NCBI RefSeq assembly: GCF_026627505.1
Contig: NZ_JAPNLK010000040.1
Location: 16,113 to 80,112 of the forward strand
Length of the DNA stretch: 64,000 nt
From: Streptomyces sp. H27-H5
Lineage (GTDB): Bacteria > Actinomycetota > Actinomycetes > Streptomycetales > Streptomycetaceae
Direction: 5' to 3'
Of the stretch, positions 26,541-36,000 are shown one piece after another (positions within the stretch are counted from its first letter, which is position 1; the number at the start of each line of letters is the position of its first letter). The position numbers and the translations under genes are program-made. The notes beneath the pieces were generated by a model. That model saw nothing but the letters and a program-made list of their open reading frames with translations, was not told the DNA's origin and searched no databases.

Positions 26541-28527
26541 GGTAGGCGACGACGACGGCGCCGGCGATCATCAGGGGGATGTTGAAGGCGTAGACCAGGG
26601 CGGCCTGGCGCGGCCAGTCGTGTTTGGCCGCCAGGCGGTACAGGTTGTCCTGGGGCCACCAGGCGACGAGCAGGTAGACCACGGCGAGGTGGGCGGCCGT
26701 GGTCAGCCCCGCCCCGCGCCCCTGTTCCCGCATCCTCGGGCGGCCGGAGAACAGGAACATCAGGCCCGCGCCGAAGGCCAGGCACTCGCAGAGGTAGAGG
26801 ACGAAGAACAGGGGTGCCCAGGGGGCCGGTATGCCCGCGAGCTCGGTCGAGCCGGGCCAGATCACGTCGGTGAAGATGAGCGCCATGACCCCGAGGACGA
26901 GCGATCCGCAGCCGATGGCGCAGCCGATCGGGAACTCCGAACCACCCGTCGCGGGGCTGTACTTGCCGCCCGCCCTGCGGACCGACGTCGCCGGGTCGGT
27001 CAGTCGGGGCGGTCGCGGCAGGGCGGCCCGGTCCTCCTGACCCGCCGCGTTGCGCGGCAGGGCCCGCAGCCTGACCACCGTGCGCGGGATCCGCGCCTCG
27101 GGGACCTTCCCCCGCAGGTGGTCGCGGAGTTGGTCGGAGCCCGGCAAGTCGCCGCCCGGGAGCCAGGTGCCCCCGCCGGGCGGCGGGCAGAGGTACGCGA
27201 CGAGTCGCCGCACCCCCCGGCCGACCTCGATCTCGGCGACGAGGGCGGCGCCGATGTGTTCGTGGGAGCGGATCAGGGCTTCCAGGGGGTGGGGGTCGAA
27301 GGGGTGGCCGTCGAGGTGGATGCGGTCCCGGATCCGGCCGCCGAACTCCCACAGCCCGTCGGGGCGCGCGTGGGCGAGGTCGCCGGCGGGGATCGCGTCG
27401 CCGCCACCCGGCGGACCGAGGTACAGCTGTCCGTCGCGGAGTTCCGCCCGACAGCCGGGGAACGGGGAGCCGATGAGGGAGAGTTCCTCGGGGGCGTCGA
27501 GCGGTCCCGGCAGTTGGGACAGTTCGAACCAGGTGCCGATGCCGGCGGTCTCGGTGGATCCGTAGACGTTGAGCACCCGTCCGCCGGGGCGCAACCTGGC
27601 TTGTAGAGCAGCCTGTTGGTCGAGGTGGAGCCGATCGCCGGCGATGTGGAGCAGGCGCACGGACCGCACCGCGTCGTCGTCCTGACGGGGAAGCGGCGCT
27701 CCGGGTCGGGCGTCGCGGAGGGTTTCGCGTTCGGGCAGGAGCAGGTGGGCCGCGCCCGCCGGGTCGGTGTGCACCACGGTGACCCGTTCGGTTCCGACGG
27801 CCGCGCGGACGGTGTCGGGCGTCCACGGGCCCCGGTCGGGGAGGACGAGGGTGCCGCCCGAGCACAGGGCCCGGGTCCAGCCGGTGGTGAAGGCGGTGAC
27901 GTCGGACCCGGTGGTGATCAGGTGCCGGTCCTCGGGGGTCGGCCGGGCCACCGCCTCCCAGGCCTCGTGGGCGGCGAGCAGCAGGGTGTGGGTGAGGGCC
28001 ACGGCGCGCGGCTGCGCCGCACCGGTGAACTGGAGCAGGGCGTCCCGGGCGCGGGTGCGGGCGGGGGGTTCGGCGGGCCGCTCGGCGATCGCGCCGGCTT
28101 CCGCTCCGAGGCGGATGAACCGCAGGTCGCGGCCGTCGTCGAGGCGGGCCTGGTGGGCGGCGTGGGTGAGGACGGCGAAGGGTTCCAGGGTGGCGAGCCG
28201 GCGCGGCCCGCTGCCCGAGGCTTCGACGTCGAGGACGACGTATGTGCCGCCGGCTTTCAGGGTGGCGAGCAGGGCGACGACGATCTCGGTCTGCCGGGCC
28301 GTGCCGATGGCCACGAGCCCGCCGGGCGGCAGGCCGGCGGCCAGGAGGTGGTGGGCCAACCGGTTGGCCCGGACGTCGAGTTCCCCGTACGTGAGGCTGC
28401 CGGGGACGGCGGTGACGGCGCGCGCCTTCGGGGTGTCCCGGGCCCATCGTTCGAAGCGGTCGAGGACGCTGTCTGCTGCGGGGCGGGAGGAGCTGGCGGA
28501 CGGAACGGACTCTGATCCCTGCGTCAT
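26500..28527 (-). CDS. Degenerate AMP-binding (adenylation) protein with C-terminal membrane domain
   Basis: 675 aa. Residues 20-505 are an ANL-superfamily adenylation fold (LTYGELDVRANRLAHHL; A5 motif NVYGSTETAG; A7-like AGDLA). Key residues are altered: the Gly-rich A3 phosphate loop reads LQFTGAAQPRAVALTH without the usual Lys, and the A10 catalytic lysine is Gln497 in NAAGQEDR. Residues 533-664 carry four transmembrane helices, an unusual addition. It may bind rather than activate its ligand, or use another base. The start at 28527 is used; it is divergent from the ABC exporter and convergent with the GNAT/ATP-grasp gene, suggesting a small metabolite-assembly locus. Confidence 0.8.
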   Translation of the reverse strand: MTQGSESVPSASSSRPAADSVLDRFERWARDTPKARAVTAVPGSLTYGELDVRANRLAHHLLAAGLPPGGLVAIGTARQTEIVVALLATLKAGGTYVVLDVEASGSGPRRLATLEPFAVLTHAAHQARLDDGRDLRFIRLGAEAGAIAERPAEPPARTRARDALLQFTGAAQPRAVALTHTLLLAAHEAWEAVARPTPEDRHLITTGSDVTAFTTGWTRALCSGGTLVLPDRGPWTPDTVRAAVGTERVTVVHTDPAGAAHLLLPERETLRDARPGAPLPRQDDDAVRSVRLLHIAGDRLHLDQQAALQARLRPGGRVLNVYGSTETAGIGTWFELSQLPGPLDAPEELSLIGSPFPGCRAELRDGQLYLGPPGGGDAIPAGDLAHARPDGLWEFGGRIRDRIHLDGHPFDPHPLEALIRSHEHIGAALVAEIEVGRGVRRLVAYLCPPPGGGTWLPGGDLPGSDQLRDHLRGKVPEARIPRTVVRLRALPRNAAGQEDRAALPRPPRLTDPATSVRRAGGKYSPATGGSEFPIGCAIGCGSLVLGVMALIFTDVIWPGSTELAGIPAPWAPLFFVLYLCECLAFGAGLMFLFSGRPRMREQGRGAGLTTAAHLAVVYLLVAWWPQDNLYRLAAKHDWPRQAALVYAFNIPLMIAGAVVVAYLIRKPASAFDFDD

Positions 28528-28629
28528 CCCCCGATGATGCCATCGGGCTCCGACAACGCACGAGAGTCTCCAATGTCCCTCGTGCGAGCGGGGGTTGGCA
28601 GCCATCCAGGGCACGTGAGGGCCGATGCC

Positions 28630-28660
28630 TTGACCTCACGTTTGGTTGAGGTCCTACTGT
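28630..28660 (+). promoter_or_regulatory. MerR/SoxR-type promoter with operator dyad
   Basis: A -35 box TTGACC (28630-28635) and -10 box TACTGT (28655-28660) are 19 bp apart, the lengthened spacing typical of MerR-family promoters. The spacer holds the dyad GACCTCA/TGAGGTC (28632-28638 and 28647-28653). The core CCTCA-8N-TGAGG matches the SoxR-box layout (CCTCAAG-4N-CTTGAGG). The expected transcription start falls at or one base before the ATG at 28668, so the message is probably leaderless, agreeing with the absence of a ribosome-binding site. Confidence 0.72.
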
Positions 28661-28667
28661 TCGGGTC

Positions 28668-30665
28668 ATGGACATGGAAGTCACCGCCTGGACCTCGCTC
28701 CACAGCGCGATCAACGCACAGCAGGATCGTCGCCCGCTCTCCCGGGCGAGCCTGCGGCGGGTCGCCGCCTTCGCCCGCCCGCATCGCCGCGGGCTGACCC
28801 TCTTCCTGCTGCTCAGTGTCGTCACGGCGCTGCTCGCGGTCGCCACTCCCCTGCTCGCCAGTCGGGTCGTGGACACGATCGTCGGCGGTGGGGACACTGC
28901 CCGCGTCACCCGGCTCGCCCTGTTGATCGCGGTGATCGCGGTCGTCGAGGCGGGGCTCGGGCTGTTGACCCGCAAGTTGTCGTCCACCCTCGGCGAGGGG
29001 TTGATCCTGGACCTGCGGACGGCGGTCTTCGACCACGTGCAGCGCATGCCGGTCGCCTTCTTCACCCGCACGCGGACCGGAGCCCTGGTCAGCCGCCTCA
29101 ACAACGACGTGATCGGGGCCCAGCGGGCCTTCAGCAACACCCTTTCCGGGGTGGTCTCCAACACCGTCACCCTGCTGCTGACCCTCGTCGTGATGCTGAG
29201 CATCTCCTGGCAGATCACCCTGCTGGCGCTGGTCCTGCTGCCGGTGTTCGTGCTGCCGGCCCGCCGGATGGGCGCGCGGATGGCGGCCATGCAGCGGGAG
29301 GCGTCGACGCTGAACGCCGCGATGGGCACGCAGATGACGGAACGGTTCTCCGCCCCCGGCGCCACGCTCGTCAAGCTGTTCGGCCGGCCCGCCGACGAAT
29401 CCGCCGAGTTCGCCGCCCGCGCGGCCCGGGTGCGGGACATCGGCGTCCGCACGGCGATGGCGCAGTCCGCGTTCATCACCGCCCTCACCCTGGTCTCCGC
29501 CCTGGCGCTCGCGCTGGTGTACGGGCTCGGCGGGTACTACGCGCTGCGCGGGACCCTGGAGGCCGGCTCCGTCGTCGCCCTCGCCCTGCTGCTCACCCGG
29601 CTCTACTCCCCGCTGACGGCGCTGGCCGGTGCCCGCGTCGAGGTGATGAGCGCCATGGTCAGCTTCGAGCGGGTCTTCGAGATCCTCGACCTGAAACCCC
29701 TCATCGACCAGAAGCCCGACGCCGTGGACGTGCCGGAGGGCCCGGTCGCGGTGGAGTTCGACCGGGTGTCGTTCGGGTACCCCTCCGCCGAGCGGGTCTC
29801 GCTGGCCTCGCTGGAGGAGGTCGCCACACTGGACCCCCGGGGTGGCACCGAGGTGCTGCACGAGGTGTCCTTCCGGGCCGAGCCCGGGCAGATGATCGCC
29901 CTGGTCGGCTCCTCCGGCGCCGGCAAGTCGACCATCGCCCAGTTGCTGCCCCGGCTGTACGACGCCGACGCGGGCGCCGTGCGGATCGCCGGCGTCGACG
30001 TACGGGACCTCACGGCCGACTCGATCCGGGCGACGCTCGGCATGGTCACCCAGGACGGCCACCTCTTCCACGAGTCGGTGCGGGCCAACCTGCTGCTGGC
30101 CCGGCCCGGGGCAACGGAGGAGGAGATCTGGGAGGCGCTGCGCCTCTCCCGGCTGGACGGCCTCGTCGCCTCCCTGCCCGACGGTCTCGACACCGTCGTC
30201 GGTGAACGCGGGTACCGGCTCTCGGGCGGCGAACGGCAGCGGCTGACCATCGCCCGGCTGCTGCTGGCCCGCCAGCGCGTGGTGATCCTGGACGAGGCCA
30301 CCGCCCACCTGGACTCCACCTCGGAGGCGGCGGTCCAGGAGGCCCTGGCCGAGGCGTTGGCCGGGCGGACCGCCGTGGTGATCGCGCACCGGCTGTCGAC
30401 CGTGCAGGCCGCCGATCAGATCCTGGTGGTGGAGGAGGGCCGGATCGTGGAGCGGGGCACGCACGCCGAGCTGCTGGCGGCGGGCGGCCGGTACGAGGAG
30501 CTGTACCGGACCCAGTTCGCCTCCGAGGACGCGGGGGACGCCGGGGGCGGCGAGCCCACCGGGTCCGGCGAGCCCGGTGCGGCGGTCGGGGCAGGCGCGG
30601 AGGTCGGGGCCGGCGCGGAGGTCGGGGTCGCGCCGGGCGGCGGGACGCCCGCCCCGGGCGCATGA
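28668..30665 (+). CDS. ABC exporter, fused permease and ATPase (ABCB/MsbA-type)
   Basis: 665-aa half-transporter. Six membrane helices (residues 40-330) with the coupling sequences FFTRTRTGALVSRLNNDV are followed by an ATPase with Walker A GSSGAGKST, signature YRLSGGERQRL, Walker B VVILDEATAHLD and H-loop AHRLS. Between Walker A and the membrane domain is a short insertion (SAERVSLASLEEVATLDPRGG). The C-terminal 50 residues are Gly/Ala-rich with a GAEVGAGAEVG repeat. Its MerR/SoxR-type promoter suggests induction by redox-active or toxic compounds, consistent with drug efflux. It may act as a homodimer, since no partner half is adjacent. Confidence 0.92.
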   Translation: MDMEVTAWTSLHSAINAQQDRRPLSRASLRRVAAFARPHRRGLTLFLLLSVVTALLAVATPLLASRVVDTIVGGGDTARVTRLALLIAVIAVVEAGLGLLTRKLSSTLGEGLILDLRTAVFDHVQRMPVAFFTRTRTGALVSRLNNDVIGAQRAFSNTLSGVVSNTVTLLLTLVVMLSISWQITLLALVLLPVFVLPARRMGARMAAMQREASTLNAAMGTQMTERFSAPGATLVKLFGRPADESAEFAARAARVRDIGVRTAMAQSAFITALTLVSALALALVYGLGGYYALRGTLEAGSVVALALLLTRLYSPLTALAGARVEVMSAMVSFERVFEILDLKPLIDQKPDAVDVPEGPVAVEFDRVSFGYPSAERVSLASLEEVATLDPRGGTEVLHEVSFRAEPGQMIALVGSSGAGKSTIAQLLPRLYDADAGAVRIAGVDVRDLTADSIRATLGMVTQDGHLFHESVRANLLLARPGATEEEIWEALRLSRLDGLVASLPDGLDTVVGERGYRLSGGERQRLTIARLLLARQRVVILDEATAHLDSTSEAAVQEALAEALAGRTAVVIAHRLSTVQAADQILVVEEGRIVERGTHAELLAAGGRYEELYRTQFASEDAGDAGGGEPTGSGEPGAAVGAGAEVGAGAEVGVAPGGGTPAPGA

Positions 30666-30713
30666 TGCCGAAAGGCCCGTACTCCGGGGCCGCTGCCGAT
30701 CGTGGAGGTCGTG

Positions 30714-31091
30714 ATGGACATCAAGCTGGAGCTGGTCGCCGTCCCCGTCACCGATGTCGACCGGGCCAAGGCCTTCTACGAGAAGATCGGCTTCCACGCC
30801 GACCACGACGTCACGGTCAGCGAGGAGATCCGCTTCGTCCAGTTGACCCCGCCCGGATCGGCCTGCTCGATCGCGCTGGGCAAGGGGCTCACCCGGATGG
30901 CCCCCGGGTCGTTGGACAACATGCAGGTGGTGGTCACCGACATCGAGGCGGCCCACGCCGACCTGCGGGGGCGGGGCGTGGAGGTCACGGAGGTCCAGGA
31001 CATGCCCTGGGGGTCCTTCGTGTACTTCTCGGACCCGGACGGCAACGGCTGGGCCGTCCAGCAGACGAAGCCCCGTACGGCCGCCCGCTGA
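30714..31091 (+). CDS. VOC (glyoxalase/bleomycin resistance) family protein
   Basis: 125-aa vicinal-oxygen-chelate protein with the paired beta-alpha-beta-beta-beta modules: KLELVAVPVTDVDRAKAFYEKIGF at the start and SFVYFSDPDGNGWAVQQT at the end, with the acidic metal/substrate region near the C-terminus. Such proteins bind drugs or act as lyases/dioxygenases; the exact reaction is unknown. It follows the SoxR-type-promoter exporter by 48 bp with GGAGG before its start, so may be in the same stress operon. A GTG three bases upstream is an alternative start. Confidence 0.88.
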   Translation: MDIKLELVAVPVTDVDRAKAFYEKIGFHADHDVTVSEEIRFVQLTPPGSACSIALGKGLTRMAPGSLDNMQVVVTDIEAAHADLRGRGVEVTEVQDMPWGSFVYFSDPDGNGWAVQQTKPRTAAR

Positions 31092-31202
31092 CCGCCCGCG
31101 GCCGCCCACCCCGACGCGGCGCCCCCGGCCCACCCGCGAAGTGACCCCGAATCGACCGGTGTTCGGCCACACGCGCGAGGGGCCGGCTGGAAGACTGGGC
31201 GC

Positions 31203-33047
31203 ATGGGGACGGTCTACGCCCTGCTCGTGGGCATCGACGAGTACCGGATCGGGGTCCGCGCGCGGCTGCGCGGCTGTGTGAACGACGTCGCCGCGGCCGG
31301 ACCGGCGCTGGAACGCCGGGCTCCGGGCCGGCTGCGGGCGCTGACCCTGCTGAACGGGGAGGCGACGGTCGCGGCCGTGGAGGAGGCCGTCCGCACGCAC
31401 CTGAAGCAGGCGGGCCCCGGGGACACCGCGCTGCTCTGGTTCAGCGGGCACGGCACGGAGTACGCGGCGAGCACCCCGCAGGAGCTGAGGATCGAGCCGA
31501 CGGGCCGCTGCCAGGCGGTGGTGTGCGCGGACGGGCCGCTGCCGGACAAGCGCCTGGGCGCCCTGCTCGACTCCGCGGCGACGGCCGGCGGGCACGTGGT
31601 GGCGGTCCTGGACTGCTGTTTCTCCGGCGGCGCGAGCCGCGAGGAAGGTACGGCCGCCCGGTACCTCCCGCCCCTGCCCGACTGGGAGCCGCCCTCGGCG
31701 TCCCGGGACGCGGTCGGACCCGACCCCCGGCCGCACCATCTGCTGCTGGCGGCGAGCCGGATCGGGCAGCTCTCCCATGAGCGGCGCTTCGACGCGCCCG
31801 GCGGGCCGGTCGTGCACGGGGTGTTCTCCCACGCCCTGCTGGACGCCCTGCGCGGGGCCCGGCCCGCGGTCACCGGCCGGGAGTTGCTCGCGGCGGCCGA
31901 CGCGGGCGTGCGGCGGGTGCTCTCGGGGCAGCAGCCGGTGCTGTTCCCGGCCGAGCCGGGTGGACTCGCGGACCGGCCGGTCCTGCCCGGACCCCCGGAC
32001 GGGGGCGCCGGGCCGAGCCCGTACCTGCTGCGGGAGGGGCCGCAGGGCTGGGAGGTGGACTGCGGGCGGGTGCACGGGCTGACCGGTGGGGCCGGTACCG
32101 AGTTCGCGGCGGCGGAGGGCGTCGTACGGGTCCGGGCGGTGCGCGCGGACCGGTGCTTGGTCGATCCGGACGGCTGGACGCCCGAGCCCGGATCGGTGCG
32201 TCCGGTGGCCCTGTCGGCCCTGGCGCTGCCCCCGGCCGCGGTCGTGCTCGACGGGGAGGACGTCGCCCTGCCCCCGTCCCCGCTGCTGCGTCCGGTCGCC
32301 GCCGACTCGTTGGAGGCCCGGTCGGCCCGTGTCTGGTTCCGCGTGGAGGTGCGCGGCGCGCGGGCCCGCGTGCTGCGGCGCGACGGTTCCCCGTACGTGG
32401 ACCCGCTGCCGCTGGCCGGCGCCGCCGACGCGGCGCGGCTGACCGACTGTCTGGCCCGGTTGACGCACTGGCACCGGATCCGCGATCTGGACGCGGGGCT
32501 CTCGCCGCTGGCCGGGCGGGTTCGGGTGGAGGTGGTCCCCTGGGGCCGGGAGGAGCCGCTGCGGCCCGACGGGAACGGGGAGATCGCCCTGGCCTACGAC
32601 GGCCCGCGCGCGCCCTGGGTCACCGTGCGGCTGCGCAACACCGGCCCCCGGCCGCTGTGGTGCGTGCTGGTCAACCTCGACGACCGCTTCGGCGCCGGTT
32701 CGTCGCTGTTCCCCGGTCAGTTCATCGGCGGCGGAATGACCGGGCACGCGCTGGACGGGGACCCGATCCGGATGGTGCTGCCCGCCTCCCGGACGGGCCG
32801 GCCGGGGGCGTTCGCGCGGGACTGGCTGACGCTGGTCGTGGCCGAGGGGGAACTGAACACGGTGCCGTTCCACCTGGACCGGTGGGACCCGCTCGCCGGA
32901 TCCCACCGGTCCGCGTCGGGGCCGCCGGCCGACGGTCTGTTGCGCCTCACCGCGCCCCGGTCACGGGACATGGTGGCCGCGCGGCCCGCCGGGGCCGGCC
33001 AGTGGGCGGCGAGCACCCTGGCGTTGCGCACGTCGGGCCCCGCGTAG
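31203..33047 (+). CDS. Caspase-like (peptidase C14/metacaspase) protein
   Basis: 614-aa cytoplasmic cysteine protease, clan CD. The caspase domain occupies residues 1-260: YALLVGIDEYR start, catalytic His83 in LLWFSGHGTEY and Cys139 in AVLDCCFSGGAS, the standard dyad. The remaining 350 residues resemble a beta-rich C-terminal domain (VWFRVEVRGARARVL, PLWCVLVNLDDRFGAGSSLFPG), often found in bacterial caspase proteins as a substrate- or effector-binding part. It is convergent with a CHAT-protease operon; only 25 bp separate the stop codons. It may act in the same programmed-cell-response pathway, but no substrate can be assigned. Confidence 0.9.
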   Translation: MGTVYALLVGIDEYRIGVRARLRGCVNDVAAAGPALERRAPGRLRALTLLNGEATVAAVEEAVRTHLKQAGPGDTALLWFSGHGTEYAASTPQELRIEPTGRCQAVVCADGPLPDKRLGALLDSAATAGGHVVAVLDCCFSGGASREEGTAARYLPPLPDWEPPSASRDAVGPDPRPHHLLLAASRIGQLSHERRFDAPGGPVVHGVFSHALLDALRGARPAVTGRELLAAADAGVRRVLSGQQPVLFPAEPGGLADRPVLPGPPDGGAGPSPYLLREGPQGWEVDCGRVHGLTGGAGTEFAAAEGVVRVRAVRADRCLVDPDGWTPEPGSVRPVALSALALPPAAVVLDGEDVALPPSPLLRPVAADSLEARSARVWFRVEVRGARARVLRRDGSPYVDPLPLAGAADAARLTDCLARLTHWHRIRDLDAGLSPLAGRVRVEVVPWGREEPLRPDGNGEIALAYDGPRAPWVTVRLRNTGPRPLWCVLVNLDDRFGAGSSLFPGQFIGGGMTGHALDGDPIRMVLPASRTGRPGAFARDWLTLVVAEGELNTVPFHLDRWDPLAGSHRSASGPPADGLLRLTAPRSRDMVAARPAGAGQWAASTLALRTSGPA

Positions 33048-33072
33048 ACCGCGCCCGGAAGGGTGCGCGGGT

Positions 33073-36000
33073 TCACTGCCCGAGGTGGGTGAAGCCGGCC
33101 CAGGCGCTCAGGTCGTGCGGGTCGAGGTGCGCCAGCCGGGCCGTCAGGGCCGGCGGCAGCCCGTCCGGCACCTGCCGTCCCGGGTCCAGCATCCACAGTT
33201 GGGCCCGCCGCAACGCCCGGGCGGGCGGATCCTGTTCACGGCGCAGGAAGTGGTGGGTCATGAACATCAGCACGGAGGTCGCGTCGTCCGGGACCGGCCA
33301 CAGGGAGCCGATCACCGAGCGGCTGCCGGCGACGAGGAAGGCCGAGGACAGGCTGTACGCCTCGTTGTGGCCGCGTCCCGAGACCTGGCTGCGGCAGGCG
33401 GCGAGGACGACCAGGCCGAGCCGTCCGTGCACCGCGTCGGCCAGTTCCTCGGCCGTCAACTCGCCTCCCTTGAGGGAGAGGTGGGAGCTGCGCGGCCCGT
33501 TCTCGGTGACGGTTCCGTGGCAGGCCAGGTGCACGACCGCGCCGTCGTCGGCGTGCTCGTGCAACCACCGGGCGACCTGGTCGGGGCTGCCGTCGCCGGT
33601 GCGCAGCCCCAGGTACTGACCGCCCGGGTAGAAGACCCGCAGCACGGCCTCGGCCTCCTCCCCCGCGAACGGAAGGTCCCCCGTGGGGTTGCCGACCACG
33701 AGCGCGGTCCCGTCGTGCGGGGCCCGGGGGCGCGCGGCGACCTCGCACAGCAGGCGGGCGGAGGCCGCGTACGAGAACTCCGCGCGCTCGATCGCGTACG
33801 AGCGGCGGCCGCTCCCGTCGGCGGTGAAGGCGGCGTGCCAGGGGACCAGGCCGAGCGAACCCATCGGGACGAGGACCAGGCGCGGTACGCGTCCGGGCCG
33901 GTCGGACGCCTGGAAGAGGTCGAGCAGCGGCCGGACGGCGACCCGCCAGGCCCACGAGCAGAGCCGGTCGAGCTGGTCGCGCAGCGGCGGGGCCGGTTCG
34001 GGGCGGGGCGCGCCGTGGCCGGGGACCGGCTCCATGTCGCGCCCGCCGGAGGCGGGCCGGTACCGGCGCAGCGGCGCGGCGTCCTCGCGCAGGCTCGGCA
34101 GCGCGACCTCCCGGATCTCGCCGCGCGAGGTGACCACCAGGGCGGTCCCGGGGCAGTCGGCGGTGGACGGCACGAGGTAGACCAGGGCGTCCTTGCGGTG
34201 GGCGCGCAGCCCGGCGGCGATCTCGGCGGGCGAGGGCGGGTCGAGGAGCCGGGTGTCGCCCTCGGTCAGCGCGAGCACGACGCTGCGGCGCAGTGTGCTC
34301 GGCATGTCGTCGGCCGCCTCGTCGGCGCCCCGGCTCAGCCATTCCCGGGCCAGGTCGTCCCGGCCGGCGGCGATGAGCCGTTCGGGCACCGACCGGCTGG
34401 TGGTCGCCGCGTGCAGGATGAGGCCCCGGCAGGCGTCGAGGGCCCGGACGGCGTCGTCGAGCGCGCCGTCGGCGACGCACCAGCCGACCACCTCTCCCGC
34501 GAGGTCGCTCGCCAGGCGGCCGGCCTCCGCCGCGTCCTGGCTGCCGGACTGGAGCAGGGCGGACCAGACGAACCCGCGCAGCGATTCGAGGCCGAGGCGT
34601 CGGCCGTTCTCCCGGTCGCGACGGTTCGGGTCCGCCCGGACCCGGTAACAGCGGCCGAGGGGTTGCGTGGTGAGCGCCCACAACCGGTGCTCGGGGCCGT
34701 CCATGGCCCGCGCCGCTCCTTCGAGCAGGGTGATGGCACGCTCCAGGTCCCGGGCCCGGTCGGGGGATCCGGCCTGGGGATTGGCCATGACCAGGGCGCT
34801 GTGGACGCCGCCGGTGTTCGAGGCGAAGCGGATCCAGGCCTCGCTCCCGGGCGCCGACAGGGCGAGGGCCTCCGCCGACACCTCCAGGCTTTCCCGGATC
34901 CGCGGCACGTCGGCGCGGCGCAGCGCCTCGCCCTGCCACACGAGGGCCATGCTCCCCAGCAGGTGGGCGCGCTGTGGTCGGGGGAACCGCTCCGCCCGCA
35001 GGCGCAGCTCGGCGATCGACGGCCGCCCGGCCGGCGCCGGCGCGGGTGGCACGCCGAGCCGGGCCGCGAGGTCCTCCCGGTACATCCGGGCGCTTTCCAG
35101 CAGCACCCATCCCTCGGTGTGGGAGGTGCTGTCCGGATCCAGGCGCCCGACGATCCCGGCGACCCGGTCCAGTCCGCGGTCGGCCGCCGCGAGATCGCCC
35201 CGCATGACCGCGAGACGCACCTGTGCCGCGGCATCCTGACACACCAGCATCTCGCCCATGTGCGGCCCCAGGTCGAGGGCGTCGAGCACCTCGTCCCACT
35301 CCGCGCCGCCGGGCACCGATCCCTCGGTCACCCCTCGCAGTTGGGCCAGTTGACGCATGGCCTGGTGTCGCCCGTAGCGCACCCAGGGGTTGGTGTTCCC
35401 CGCGGCGATCGCGAGGTCGAAGTGCTCCAGCGCCTCGGTCAGCCGGGACACCGAGCCGGCCATTCCCTGGGCGAACCGCCAACCGGCGAGGCCCGCGTGG
35501 CCCCGGGCGCGCCATTCGGGATGGGCCTCGGCGTAGGACGACATCTCCCTTACCAGTCGTTCCTCGCGTTCCGCGCCCATCCGGTCCCCGTGGGGGTCGA
35601 GCATGGGCATCGCCGCGAGGAGGGTTCCGGCGCGCTCCGCCCGCAGGCGGCTTCCCGGCTCGGTCCGCTCCCAGCCCTCGAACAGCATCGAGTACCGGAG
35701 TTCCCACCGCTCCCGCGCCCGCGGATCGTCGGCGAGCAGGTGGTTGTCCATGCCGAAGTCGAACTCTCCCTCCATGTAGCTCCGTTGGAAGCGTTCGTAG
35801 GCCCGGGCCAGTTCCTCTTCGGACACCACGTCCGGTCCGGCGTCGGGCCGCACGGATTCGGGCAGCCCCACCAGGGCCGCCCCGAGCAGGCCCAGGGCCA
35901 TGTCGGTGACCTCCCGGGAGAGCCGGTCGTCCTCGCGGACCCGCCGGACGGCCCGTACGACGACCCGCAGTCGTTCCGTGTCCCCGTCCGTGTCGAACCT

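Noticed and set aside
28524..32906. Very long minus-strand open frame (about 1460 codons)
   Set aside because: It is antisense to the ABC exporter, VOC and caspase genes, has low-complexity Arg/Gly/Pro-rich sequence and no recognisable domain; in GC-rich DNA stop codons are rare in shadow frames.
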